Part shown: in pieces, positions 26,636 through 34,092 of the stretch
How the letters are laid out: each line of letters begins with the position of its first letter
Numbering within the stretch: the first letter of the stretch is position 1
DNA from: Streptomyces brevispora
GTDB taxonomy: Bacteria; Actinomycetota; Actinomycetes; Streptomycetales; Streptomycetaceae
Assembly (NCBI RefSeq): GCF_007829885.1
Contig: NZ_VIWW01000001.1
Coordinates: 2,108,001 to 2,172,000, forward strand
DNA: 64,000 nucleotides
Direction: 5' to 3'
Notes under the pieces: model-generated
What the model was told of the DNA's origin: nothing
Databases searched by the model: none
What the model saw: the letters and a program-made list of their open reading frames with translations, nothing else
Made by a program: the position numbers and the translations under genes

Positions 26636-28402
26636 TCAGTACACGTTGTTGTAGATGTTCCAGCCGTAGCCGATCTTCACACGCTTGGCGATCTTCCCGG
26701 TTCCGGTCGACGTGTAGAGGTACACGTCGCCCTTGCCGTCGACACCCACCAGATCGGCCTTGCCGTCACCGTCGATGTCACCCGGTGCGGCGAACTGCTT
26801 GTAGATGTTGTACCCGGTGCCGATCTTCACCCGCGCCTTGAGGGGCGCGGCGGCGTTGCCCGTGCCCTTGTAGAGGTACAGGTCGCCCTTGGTGTCACGG
26901 GCCACCACGTCGGCGAGACCGTCGCCGCTGAGGTCACCGGCGCCGACGATCTTGGTGTACGTGTTCCAGCCGTAGCCGACCTTGACCTTGGGCTCGAACT
27001 TGGTGCCGAGGCCGTTGCCCTTGTACAGGTACAGGTTGCCCTTGGCGTCGCGCGCCAGCAGGTCGCCCTTTCCGTCGCCGCTCAGGTCCCCCGGACCGGT
27101 CAGGCTGTCGTACACCTCCCAGCCACGGCCGATGAAGTTTCCCCCGGCGAACAACTGGCCCTGGAAGATCCAGAGTTCATCGGCCTGGCCGTCGTTGCTG
27201 AATGAGGAGGCGAGCCAGTACTTCCCCAGGCCCATGCCACCGGCGGGCTCGCCGTACGGGCTGTTGGCATCGCGTGGGAAGAACTGTCCGTTGTTCCTGG
27301 ACCGGTACCACCAGGCGTAGCCGGAATGGGTACTGGCCAAGAGCGTGTGCTTGCCGTAGTCCGGGTTGCCACCCTCGCCGACGAACTGTGCCGCCTTGTT
27401 CCAGCCGGTGCCGCCTGCGACGCGCGGCGCGAAGGTGCCCCGGCCGGTGGACAGGTAGGTGTAGATGACGCCGTCCGGCTTGCGCGCGATGATATCGCCG
27501 AGCCCGTCGCCGTCGATGTCGTCCATACCGACGAGCTGGTTGTAGACGTCGAAGCCGTAACCGGTCTTCACACGCGCCTTGAACGGCTTCGCCGGGTCGC
27601 CGCTACCGGCGTAGAAGTACAGGTCACCGCCCGTGGTCCGGGCGATGACATCGCCCAGCCCGTCACCGTTGACATCGTTGGCGCCCACGATCTGGTCGTA
27701 GACGCCCCAGCCGTAGCCCACCTTGACACCGGGCTTGAAGGGCGCGCCGCCGACCTTGCCGGTGGAGACGTACACGTAGATGTCACCCGAGGGCGTACGC
27801 GCCAGCAGGTCGCCGCGGCCGTCACCGTTCAGGTCACCGGGCGCGATCACCTTGTTGTACTTCTGCCAGCCGGTGCCGGACCAGGTAATGGGGCCGGTGC
27901 CGGACCAGGTCGAGTGCTGGCGCAGCGAGAGCTTGCCCGTCGCCGACAGCGTGATGACGTCGGACGTACCGTCACCGTCGAGGTCGCCCGGAGCGATGAT
28001 GTCCTTGGCCATCTCCTCGTTGTCGTCGCGCCGGATCATGTACGGGCCGGCGCCGGTCGTGTTCGTGATGGCGTACAGCTCGCCGTCCAGGCCCCGGTAC
28101 ATTAGGTCGCCGTGCCCGTCGCCGTCCACGTCGAGGCGCGGCTTTACGGGAACGGCCGCCGCCCGTGTGCCCGCGACACCCGCCGCACCGGACTCCTTCG
28201 CGGTGCGCTTCGGCAGGACGAGGGTCGGCTGCGAGCCGAGCTCGGGAGCGGACTTCGGGGTGGCGCCGCTCGGGGCGGGCGCCGCGTTGTCGGCCGAGGC
28301 CGGAGCCGCCAGCAGCATGCCGGCGGAGAGAACGAGTGCGGTGCAGGCCGCGATCCGGCGCGCGCGCTTCGAGCGCGCGGGAACGGAACGGCCGGTTTCC
28401 AC
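26636..28402 (-). CDS. Secreted FG-GAP/VCBS repeat protein
   Basis: 588 aa from the GTG at 28400-28402, with a G7 run about 10 nt upstream; this start gives a twin-Arg/Lys n-region and a clean signal peptide ending AAPASA. From about residue 90 to the end a roughly 50-residue unit recurs about ten times. Each unit carries a D-x-D-G-D-G-x-x-D calcium-binding loop (GDLNGDGRGDLLAR, DIDGDGLGDIIAR) and a Y-G-W/F-x-x-Y motif: a beta-propeller of the FG-GAP type. No protease or other catalytic domain precedes it, unlike many Streptomyces relatives. Probably an extracellular binding protein. Confidence 0.85.
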   Translation of the reverse strand: METGRSVPARSKRARRIAACTALVLSAGMLLAAPASADNAAPAPSGATPKSAPELGSQPTLVLPKRTAKESGAAGVAGTRAAAVPVKPRLDVDGDGHGDLMYRGLDGELYAITNTTGAGPYMIRRDDNEEMAKDIIAPGDLDGDGTSDVITLSATGKLSLRQHSTWSGTGPITWSGTGWQKYNKVIAPGDLNGDGRGDLLARTPSGDIYVYVSTGKVGGAPFKPGVKVGYGWGVYDQIVGANDVNGDGLGDVIARTTGGDLYFYAGSGDPAKPFKARVKTGYGFDVYNQLVGMDDIDGDGLGDIIARKPDGVIYTYLSTGRGTFAPRVAGGTGWNKAAQFVGEGGNPDYGKHTLLASTHSGYAWWYRSRNNGQFFPRDANSPYGEPAGGMGLGKYWLASSFSNDGQADELWIFQGQLFAGGNFIGRGWEVYDSLTGPGDLSGDGKGDLLARDAKGNLYLYKGNGLGTKFEPKVKVGYGWNTYTKIVGAGDLSGDGLADVVARDTKGDLYLYKGTGNAAAPLKARVKIGTGYNIYKQFAAPGDIDGDGKADLVGVDGKGDVYLYTSTGTGKIAKRVKIGYGWNIYNNVY

Positions 28403-28662
28403 AGAAGACAAAGCCCCCCCAGGGGTAAGTAGTGGAACCGGGAGAAACGTCTTCACACGTGCATGGCGTGCAGGGTGAAGCATTCCCGGGATGGTCACAG
28501 AACCTACAACTGCGACCATCCGGACTGAAGTCGTTTAGTGCTGAACCAGGTTGCTCCTGGTGCACACCGCACCACCGCTGCCCCGTGACCTGTCACCGCC
28601 GGCTTGAACTCCGCGCATCCAGCGGCCCATCGGGCCAGGACTGCGGCGACGGCGGCCTCGGT

Positions 28663-28730
<68 letters not shown>

Positions 28731-28767
28731 AGTGAGGACTTCCCATGCCGATGCCCGCCAGCGGGGG

Positions 28768-28980
28768 TCAGGACCGGGCAGCGGCGTACGCGACGAAGGC
28801 GACCCACGCGGCGGAACGGTGGGCGAGGCGGGGGCCCCGGAGGTTCTTGGAGTCGCGGACGTGGACCGTGTCCTGAGTGGTCGCGACCTCGACGCAGTCG
28901 TTGCCGTCGCCACTGCTGCTGTAGCTGCTCCTGAACCACGCCCACTCGGCAACGGCCCTTGCAGAGGGCTTGTCGATCAT
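28768..28980 (-). CDS. DUF397 domain protein
   Basis: 70 aa, typical for the family. The hallmark is W-F-R-S-S-Y-S-S-S-G-D-G-N-D-C-V-E-V (about residues 15-32), then VHVRDSKNLRGPRL. DUF397 proteins occur almost only in actinomycetes, next to XRE/DUF5753 regulators, and include WhiJ- and BldB-associated small proteins. They are thought to antagonise or modulate the adjacent regulator. The ATG overlaps the stop of the XRE gene by 4 bp. Confidence 0.93.
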   Translation of the reverse strand: MIDKPSARAVAEWAWFRSSYSSSGDGNDCVEVATTQDTVHVRDSKNLRGPRLAHRSAAWVAFVAYAAARS

Positions 28981-29855
28981 GACTCTCCCAGTAATTGCTC
29001 GATGAAGACCAGCGACTCCCTCGGCGAGAGGGCCTGGGCCCGGATCATCCCATTGCGCAACTCAAGGATCCTGAGCTGCTTCGGCCCGGTGACCGGACGG
29101 CCGCCGAACATCCCCTCGGAACGCCCCACGGCACTGCCGTCGGGGAACTTCAGCACCTCGATCAACCCGCCCGTCCCCGGGTGCTCCTCGCAATGGGTAG
29201 GCATCACTTGGATCGACACATTCCGCAATCGCCCTACTTCCAGGAGGCGTTCCAGTTGTCGGCGCCACACCATTGTGCCCCCGACAGGACGGCGCAGCGT
29301 CACCTCCTCCTGTACGAAGCTGAGTGACGGGAGCGGGTCACGGTCGAAGATCAACCGCCGGGCCATGCGCGCGGCCACCACACGCTCGATCTCGCCCACC
29401 GTGTACGCGGGCAGCCACGATGCGAACAGAGCCCGCATATGCTCCTCGGTCTGAAGGAGTCCATTGATGTTGTGGTGGTGATACGCCTCCACCTCAACGG
29501 CCTTGGCCTCCAGCTTCGCCAGATCCCGCACCTTCTTCGGGTACCGGACCTCCGCGACGTCCCGCTTCATCGCGGCGAGCTTCCCGCCCGCACCCAGCAC
29601 CTCGTCCGCCCTGTCCAGGAACTCGGGCCGGGGGATGCGCCGCCCGCCCTCCACCTTGTAGATCAGGTCCTCGCCGTACCCGATCGCAGCCCCGAACTCA
29701 CCGGCCCGCAGGCCGGCCGCCTCCCGCCACGCCTTGATCTGGCGGCCCACGGCGGCGACCACCGCGACGCCGGGCTCGTCATCGGGATCGACGTCCCAAC
29801 CGGGCTCGTCCGCCCCGCCACCGCTCTGTTCCGTACCGACCCCGTCCGCGCTCAT
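28977..29855 (-). CDS. WhiJ-like XRE regulator with DUF5753 (Scr1) domain
   Basis: 292 aa from the ATG at 29853-29855; the frame continues upstream, but this start matches the family N-terminus. The helix-turn-helix lies at about residues 35-85 (KAWREAAGLRAGEFGAAIGY, then DLIYKVEGGRRIPRPEFLDR). The rest is the DUF5753 domain, with EVEAYHHHNINGLLQTEEHM and the C-terminal EGMFGGRPVTG. Probably represses a developmental or mobile-element-linked target together with DUF397. Codon 288 is TTA (28992-28994), making full translation dependent on the bldA tRNA. It is coupled to DUF397 by a 4-bp overlap. Confidence 0.92.
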   Translation of the reverse strand: MSADGVGTEQSGGGADEPGWDVDPDDEPGVAVVAAVGRQIKAWREAAGLRAGEFGAAIGYGEDLIYKVEGGRRIPRPEFLDRADEVLGAGGKLAAMKRDVAEVRYPKKVRDLAKLEAKAVEVEAYHHHNINGLLQTEEHMRALFASWLPAYTVGEIERVVAARMARRLIFDRDPLPSLSFVQEEVTLRRPVGGTMVWRRQLERLLEVGRLRNVSIQVMPTHCEEHPGTGGLIEVLKFPDGSAVGRSEGMFGGRPVTGPKQLRILELRNGMIRAQALSPRESLVFIEQLLGES

Positions 29856-30018
29856 CCGTGCCCCACTTCCGACGTGCCTGCCGTGATTCCTCAACGGCTT
29901 CCGTTCCCCGCACGTCACGCCGGACAGCCGGGACAGCACTGGACAAGCCCCGGACAATCACCGTACGCAAGGGCTCATTCACTGTGCACGGTACGCGGAC
30001 GCCGCCACGCTGAGTGAT

Positions 30019-30444
30019 GTGAACCAACCAACTGCCATCCCCCAACGCCCCACCACCAGGCGCGCTTTCACCGTGCTGCTCTCCCCCACCCGTCGGGGCG
30101 CCCGCCTCGCCCGACTGCTCACCGTGGCCCATCTCAGCCTCTGGGGGCTGCCTTCGGAGTCGGCCGCGCACATCGTCGCGGAGCTGGCCGCCAACGCCAC
30201 CGTGCACGGCCGGGTGCAGGGAAGGGACTTCCAACTGGGCCTCACCGTGCGCGGGGAGGCGCTGCTGCGGATCGAGGTGACCGACACCCGGGGCGATCGT
30301 CTGCCCGTCCCGTCCGCCCCCGGGGACGACGCGGAGGGCGGCCGGGGTCTCCTCATCGTCGAGGCGCTCGCCGACCTGTGGGGCGTCATTCCTGGTCCGG
30401 TCCCGCGCAAGACGGTCTGGGCGGAACTCGACCTCGTGCCGTGA
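30019..30444 (+). CDS. RsbW-like ATP-binding (HATPase) regulator
   Basis: 141 aa from a GTG. HATPase_c motifs: N-box AAHIVAELAANATVHG (E and N ligands), G1 box VTDTRGDRLP and G2 box EGGRGLLIVEALADLWG, ending TVWAELDLVP. These single-domain ATPases are anti-sigma-like kinases that often accompany XRE/DUF397 pairs in Streptomyces. It is divergent from the XRE gene with a 163-bp spacer, completing a WhiJ-type triad. No STAS or sigma partner is adjacent here. Confidence 0.88.
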   Translation: MNQPTAIPQRPTTRRAFTVLLSPTRRGARLARLLTVAHLSLWGLPSESAAHIVAELAANATVHGRVQGRDFQLGLTVRGEALLRIEVTDTRGDRLPVPSAPGDDAEGGRGLLIVEALADLWGVIPGPVPRKTVWAELDLVP

Positions 30445-30737
30445 CCGACTCCACCGGGTCGTGGACGCCCGCGACCCCCTCGGCCACGACCCGGTGGGCC
30501 ACGACGCGGCTGCCCACGACGTCCAAAGGCTTTAAAGAACCTGAGAAACAACCCAACCCAGCCCCGCCCCGCCTCGTCCCGACCCCATCACTCACACGGG
30601 TGATAAATGGCAACTGGGCTGGTTTTGAGGTGGGTTGGCTGGCATATGCTCGCGGCGAAACCCACAGACACGAGACGGCCCCGGCAGGGACAACAATCCC
30701 GGCCGAGGCCTGACCACGAGGAAGAAGACCCTTCCCG
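30445..30737. promoter_or_regulatory. Leader region of the HTH-Rpn fusion gene
   Basis: 293 bp without a gene. The part 30590-30660 is AT-richer, with TCACACGGGTGA (30591-30602) as an imperfect inverted repeat. The leader presumably came along with the HTH portion of the fusion gene. No clean promoter pair identified. Confidence 0.4.
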
Positions 30738-31949
30738 ATGGATACCCCGCAGATTAGCGCGCCCCCGTGCACCCCGCCCGGCTCCCCCGGCTTCCCGAGT
30801 GACGTCACACCGACATCCGGTGTCCTCCACGTCAACACCCGCCACATCTCCGGCTTCACGGTCATCGGCAACCACCTCGCCCAGCACTGCGACCTCTCCC
30901 TCATCGCGATCGGGCTCGCCGCGCACATCCAGTCGCTGCCCGCCGGAGCGAAGGTCGGCATCAAGGTCCTCGTCGAACGCTTCCCGTACACCCACCCTCA
31001 ACCCGAACGGATCTGCATGGTCAGCTCACCGCACGAAGCGATGCACCGCATCTTCCAGGAGTACCCGGGCCTCTTCTCCCGCGTGTCCGAAGTGCTGGGC
31101 ATCGACATCCCGCCACCCACCTCGGTCACCATCCTGCCCACCGACCTCACCGAAGCCCGACCCGTCGAACGCCGGGTCGACACCCTCCTGCGCATCGAAA
31201 CGCGGGACGACGGGCCCTTCCTGCTCGCCATCGAGTCCCAGGGCAAGAAGGACCCGGGCAAGACGACCAGTTGGCCCTACTACGTCACCTACCTGCACAA
31301 CAGGTACGGCGGACTGCCCGTCCTGCTCCTGGTCGTCTGCCAGGACCACGCCACCGCCGAATGGGCCGCCCGGCCCCTCACCATCGGCCTCCGCCAATGG
31401 CAGACGCTGACCCTCAACCCCCTCGTCGCGGGGCCGCACAACATGCCCGTCATCACCAACGTGGCCGATGCCCGCAAGGACCTCGCCCTCGCCACTCTCG
31501 CCGCCATCACACACGCCGACAATCCGGACGTCGGTGCCATACTGAAAACGCTGTCCGCCGCGCTGCGGGAGGCACCGGAAGACATCGCCGACCCCATCGT
31601 CGAGCTCACCGCACAGGGCCTGGGCAACCGCCCGGCCGCACAACAGTGGAGGAACCTGGTGGCCGTGGATACCTCTTTCTACAAGTCCTTCATGTCGGAG
31701 GAAATCCGGGACGAAGGCCGGGTCGAAGGCCGGGTCGAAGGCCGAGCCGAAGGCCTAGCCGAAGGCCTAGCCGAAGGCCAGGCAAGGGGCCTCCTGCTGA
31801 TCTTCGAAGTACGCGGCATCGCCGTCACCAACAAGATCCGCGAGAAGATCACCAACTGCAGCGACCCCCAGCTCCTGAGCCAGTGGCTCGAAAACGCAAC
31901 CACCGCCTCCTCTGCCGAGGAAGTCGTCGGACAGCCGCAGGCGGACTGA
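30738..31949 (+). CDS. Chimeric HTH-leader / Rpn-family nuclease (PD-(D/E)XK)
   Basis: 403 aa. Residues 28-83 match the start of a Streptomyces HTH protein (HVNTRHISGFTVIGNHLAQH) that normally continues with a winged-helix core. Here it breaks off after VLVERFP. From about residue 94 (MVSSPHEAMHRIFQEYPGLF) the sequence is an Rpn (recombination-promoting nuclease / putative transposase) protein. Putative catalytic residues are Asp in RRVDTLLRIE and Glu/Gln in LLAIESQGKKDP. The tail has six R/L-V/A-E-G repeats of 12 bp each, then LLLIFEVRGIAV. A separate Rpn start at ATG 31017 is possible but lacks a ribosome site. E. coli Rpn proteins are toxic nucleases linked to phage defence. Confidence 0.8.
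   Translation: MDTPQISAPPCTPPGSPGFPSDVTPTSGVLHVNTRHISGFTVIGNHLAQHCDLSLIAIGLAAHIQSLPAGAKVGIKVLVERFPYTHPQPERICMVSSPHEAMHRIFQEYPGLFSRVSEVLGIDIPPPTSVTILPTDLTEARPVERRVDTLLRIETRDDGPFLLAIESQGKKDPGKTTSWPYYVTYLHNRYGGLPVLLLVVCQDHATAEWAARPLTIGLRQWQTLTLNPLVAGPHNMPVITNVADARKDLALATLAAITHADNPDVGAILKTLSAALREAPEDIADPIVELTAQGLGNRPAAQQWRNLVAVDTSFYKSFMSEEIRDEGRVEGRVEGRAEGLAEGLAEGQARGLLLIFEVRGIAVTNKIREKITNCSDPQLLSQWLENATTASSAEEVVGQPQAD
31648..31661 (+). promoter_or_regulatory. Internal ribosome site and GTG start inside the Rpn gene
   Basis: GGAGGA (31648-31653) stands 5 nt before an in-frame GTG (31659-31661). It would yield a 96-aa C-terminal product covering the 12-bp-repeat linker and tail (31659-31949). The same site recurs in the downstream duplicate (32350-32363). 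The SD letters also encode conserved W-R-N codons, so chance is possible. Confidence 0.45.
31711..31785 (+). repeat. 12-bp in-frame repeat (GAAGGC...) in the Rpn tail
   Basis: Six consecutive 12-bp units starting GAAGGCC encode E-G-R-V, E-G-R-A, E-G-L-A and E-G-Q-A. The downstream duplicate (32419-32462) keeps only four. The copy-number difference shows that the array expands or contracts in frame. Confidence 0.85.
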
Positions 31950-31963
31950 CAGAGCCCCATGCA

Positions 31964-31994
31964 TACGGCCTCCGGCGTGACGCCGGAGGCCGTA
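31964..31994. terminator. 15-bp near-perfect palindrome after the Rpn gene
   Basis: 31964-31978 is the exact complement of 31980-31994 with one central base, 15 nt past the Rpn stop. It probably forms a terminator hairpin (with a few bases opened at the tip) for the Rpn gene and for the small minus-strand gene ending at 32025. Confidence 0.75.
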
Positions 31995-32024
31995 GTGCCG
32001 CAGGTGGCCGAGCGGAACACACCC

Positions 32025-32255
32025 TCAAGACGTGGCGCTGCCCTGCCGACCGCCAGTCGCGCGCCGACTCACCATCATCACGACGAGGCCGATCAGCAGA
32101 AGCACGCTGCCGGTCAGAGTTCCCCACTGGCGGGTGCCGGAGTCACTGAGGACCAACAGGAACAGCACCTGATGGCACAGCGCGAAGGCAACCAGCAACT
32201 GGCCCCAGCCGTAGAGGCGGGGGCGGAGGATCGGCAGTCGGTTCGTGGGGAGCAC
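32025..32255 (-). CDS. Small two-helix membrane protein (possibly 5'-truncated)
   Basis: 76 aa from a GTG at 32253-32255. Two hydrophobic helices are visible (LYGWGQLLVAFALCHQVLFL and TLTGSVLLLIGLVVMMV) around a DSGTRQWG loop, with a basic C-terminus. I recall similar small membrane proteins in Streptomyces accessory regions with a slightly longer N-terminus. The frame continues upstream only into the antisense of the duplicated Rpn tail, so its own start may be lost. Function unknown. It sits between the Rpn gene and its partial copy, on the opposite strand. Confidence 0.5.
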   Translation of the reverse strand: MLPTNRLPILRPRLYGWGQLLVAFALCHQVLFLLVLSDSGTRQWGTLTGSVLLLIGLVVMMVSRRATGGRQGSATS

Positions 32256-32294
32256 CCACCCACGAGTAACCGCCGCTACGCCGGAGGCGGCGAT

Positions 32295-32618
32295 CCCCTC
32301 GTCGAGCTCACCGCACAGGGCCTGGGCAACCGCCCGGCCGCACAACAGTGGAGGAACCTGGTGGCCGTGGATACCTCTTTCTACAAGTCCTTCATGTCGG
32401 AGGAAATCCGGGACGAAGGCCGGGTCGAAGGCCGAGCCGAAGGCCTAGCCGAAGGCCAGGCAAAGGGCCTCCTGCTGATCTTCGAAGTACGCGGCATCGC
32501 CGTCACCGACCAGATCCGCGAGAAGATCACCAACTGCAGCGACCCCCAGCTCCTCAACCGGTGGCTCAAACACGCAATCACCGCCTCCTCCGCCGAGGAA
32601 GTCTTCGCCGAGGAGTAG
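32295..32618 (+). repeat. Partial direct duplication of the 3' third of the Rpn gene
   Basis: 32295-32605 repeats 31593-31928 almost base for base (first-copy offset 702, then 678 after loss of two 12-bp units). The copies differ at scattered positions (for example K/Q and S/N codons) and in the last residues. The copy has no nuclease domain. The junction base string ACGCCGGAGGC (32278-32288) also occurs at 31980-31990 in the first copy's terminator. Confidence 0.9.
32361..32618 (+). CDS. RpnS-like stand-alone tail protein
   Basis: 85 aa if translated from GTG 32361, with GGAGGA (32350-32355) 5 nt upstream. The frame is also open from 31959, but that region crosses the antisense of the small membrane gene. 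The product equals the C-terminal tail of the Rpn protein: DTSFYKSFMSEEIRDEG, four 12-bp repeats, LLLIFEVRGIAV and a closing helix ending SSAEEVFAEE. It lacks the nuclease core. In E. coli, as I recall, an internally translated tail fragment (RpnS) blocks the full-length nuclease. This copy could be such an inhibitor, or just debris. Confidence 0.5.
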   Translation: MAVDTSFYKSFMSEEIRDEGRVEGRAEGLAEGQAKGLLLIFEVRGIAVTDQIREKITNCSDPQLLNRWLKHAITASSAEEVFAEE

Positions 32619-32760
32619 AGCCGCATGAGCAGCCCCGGGCCCTCGCGCTCCGAGGCAGCACCCCTCGCGGCTCGGGCCCCGGACAGCGCAGCGCCCCGCA
32701 CCCGGCGTGAACAGGGCGCGGGGCGCGGGTCTCGCACGGGCGGGACTCGTGGCCGAGGTA

Positions 32761-33918
32761 CTACGGCAGGTTGCGGGCCATGACGATCCGCTGGACCTGA
32801 TTCGTGCCCTCGTAGATCTGGGTGATCTTCGCGTCCCGCATCATCCGCTCCACCGGGTAGTCCCGCGTGTAGCCGTAGCCGCCCAGCAGCTGGACCGCGT
32901 CCGTGGTGACCTCCATCGCCACGTCGGAGGCGAAGCACTTGGCCGCGGCGCCGAAGAAGGTGAGGTCGCTGTCGAGGCGCTCGGACTTGGCGGCGGCCGA
33001 GTAGGTGAGCTGGCGGGCCGCCTCCAGCTTCATGGCCATGTCGGCGAGCATGAACTGGACGCCCTGGAAGTCGCCGATCGGCTTGCCGAACTGCTTGCGC
33101 TCCTGGACGTAGCCCTTGGCGTAGTCGAGTGCGCCCTGGGCGACACCGAGGGCCTGGGCGGCGATCGTGATGCGGGTGTGGTCGAGGGTCTTCATCGCGG
33201 TGGCGAAGCCGGTGCCCTCCTCGCCGATCATGCGGTCGGCGGGGATCCGTACGTTGTCGAAGTAGACCTCGCGGGTCGGGGAGCCCTTGATGCCGAGCTT
33301 CTTCTCCGGGGCGCCGAAGGAGACGCCCTCGTCCGACTTCTCGACGACGAAGGCCGAGATGCCCTTGGACCGCTTGGTCGGGTCGGTGACCGCCATGACC
33401 GTGTAGTACTCGGACACGCCCGCGTTGGTGATCCAGCGCTTCACGCCGTTGAGGACCCAGAAGTCGCCGTCGCGGACGGCCTTGGTCTTCATGCCGGCGG
33501 CGTCGGAGCCCGCGTCGGGCTCGGAGAGGCAGTACGAGAACATGCCGTCGCCCTTGGCGAGCGGGCGCAGGTACTTCTTCTTCAGGTCCTCGGAACCGGA
33601 AAGGATCACCGGGAGGGAGCCGAGCTTGTTCACGGCCGGGATGAGGGAGGACGAGGCGCAGACGCGGGCCACCTCCTCGATCACGATGACGGTGGCGAGC
33701 GCGTCGGCGCCGGCGCCGCCGTACTCCTCCGGCACGTGGACCGCGTGCAGGTCCGAGGCGGTGAGGGCGTCCAGCGCCTCCTGCGGGAAGCGGGCCTCCT
33801 CGTCGACCGCGGCCGCGAACGGGGCGATCTTCGCCTCGGCGAGCGCACGCACCGTCTCACGGAGCATGTCGTGCTCCTCGGCCGGACGGTACAGGTCGAA
33901 ATCGGTCGAACCCGCCAA
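32761..33918 (-). CDS. Acyl-CoA dehydrogenase
   Basis: 385 aa from a TTG at 33916-33918. This start is preferred because it gives the family beginning (M)AGSTDFDLYRP and has GGAG 8 nt upstream; a GTG three codons earlier sits on top of that ribosome site. ACAD blocks: VHVPEEYGGAGAD, MFSYCLSEPDAGSDAAGMKT (FAD/substrate binding) and the catalytic Glu in KITQIYEGTNQVQRIV near the end. It oxidises acyl-CoA to enoyl-CoA, passing electrons to ETF. Full length. Monocistronic, with an AT-rich inverted repeat upstream. Confidence 0.93.
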   Translation of the reverse strand: MAGSTDFDLYRPAEEHDMLRETVRALAEAKIAPFAAAVDEEARFPQEALDALTASDLHAVHVPEEYGGAGADALATVIVIEEVARVCASSSLIPAVNKLGSLPVILSGSEDLKKKYLRPLAKGDGMFSYCLSEPDAGSDAAGMKTKAVRDGDFWVLNGVKRWITNAGVSEYYTVMAVTDPTKRSKGISAFVVEKSDEGVSFGAPEKKLGIKGSPTREVYFDNVRIPADRMIGEEGTGFATAMKTLDHTRITIAAQALGVAQGALDYAKGYVQERKQFGKPIGDFQGVQFMLADMAMKLEAARQLTYSAAAKSERLDSDLTFFGAAAKCFASDVAMEVTTDAVQLLGGYGYTRDYPVERMMRDAKITQIYEGTNQVQRIVMARNLP

Positions 33919-33947
33919 GACTCTCACTCCCCAGGACGCTAACTACC

Positions 33948-33957
33948 GTTAAGTAAC
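33948..33957. promoter_or_regulatory. AT-rich inverted repeat upstream of the acyl-CoA dehydrogenase gene
   Basis: GTTA-AG-TAAC lies 30 nt upstream of the TTG start inside a conspicuous AT island (33940-33967). Such GTTA/TAAC dyads are typical of TetR-family operators before fatty-acid genes. The regulator is not in this window. Confidence 0.35.
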
Positions 33958-34092
33958 ACAATTTTAGGTGTCTGCCCCGGCAATGGCATACGGGCTGGGG
34001 CCGTGAGCTTCGCGACAACCGGAATGGAGCGATTCAAGGGCAGGACTATGCTCGTTCACCGCACGTCTGTCCGCACCTCACAGGAGCACTAC

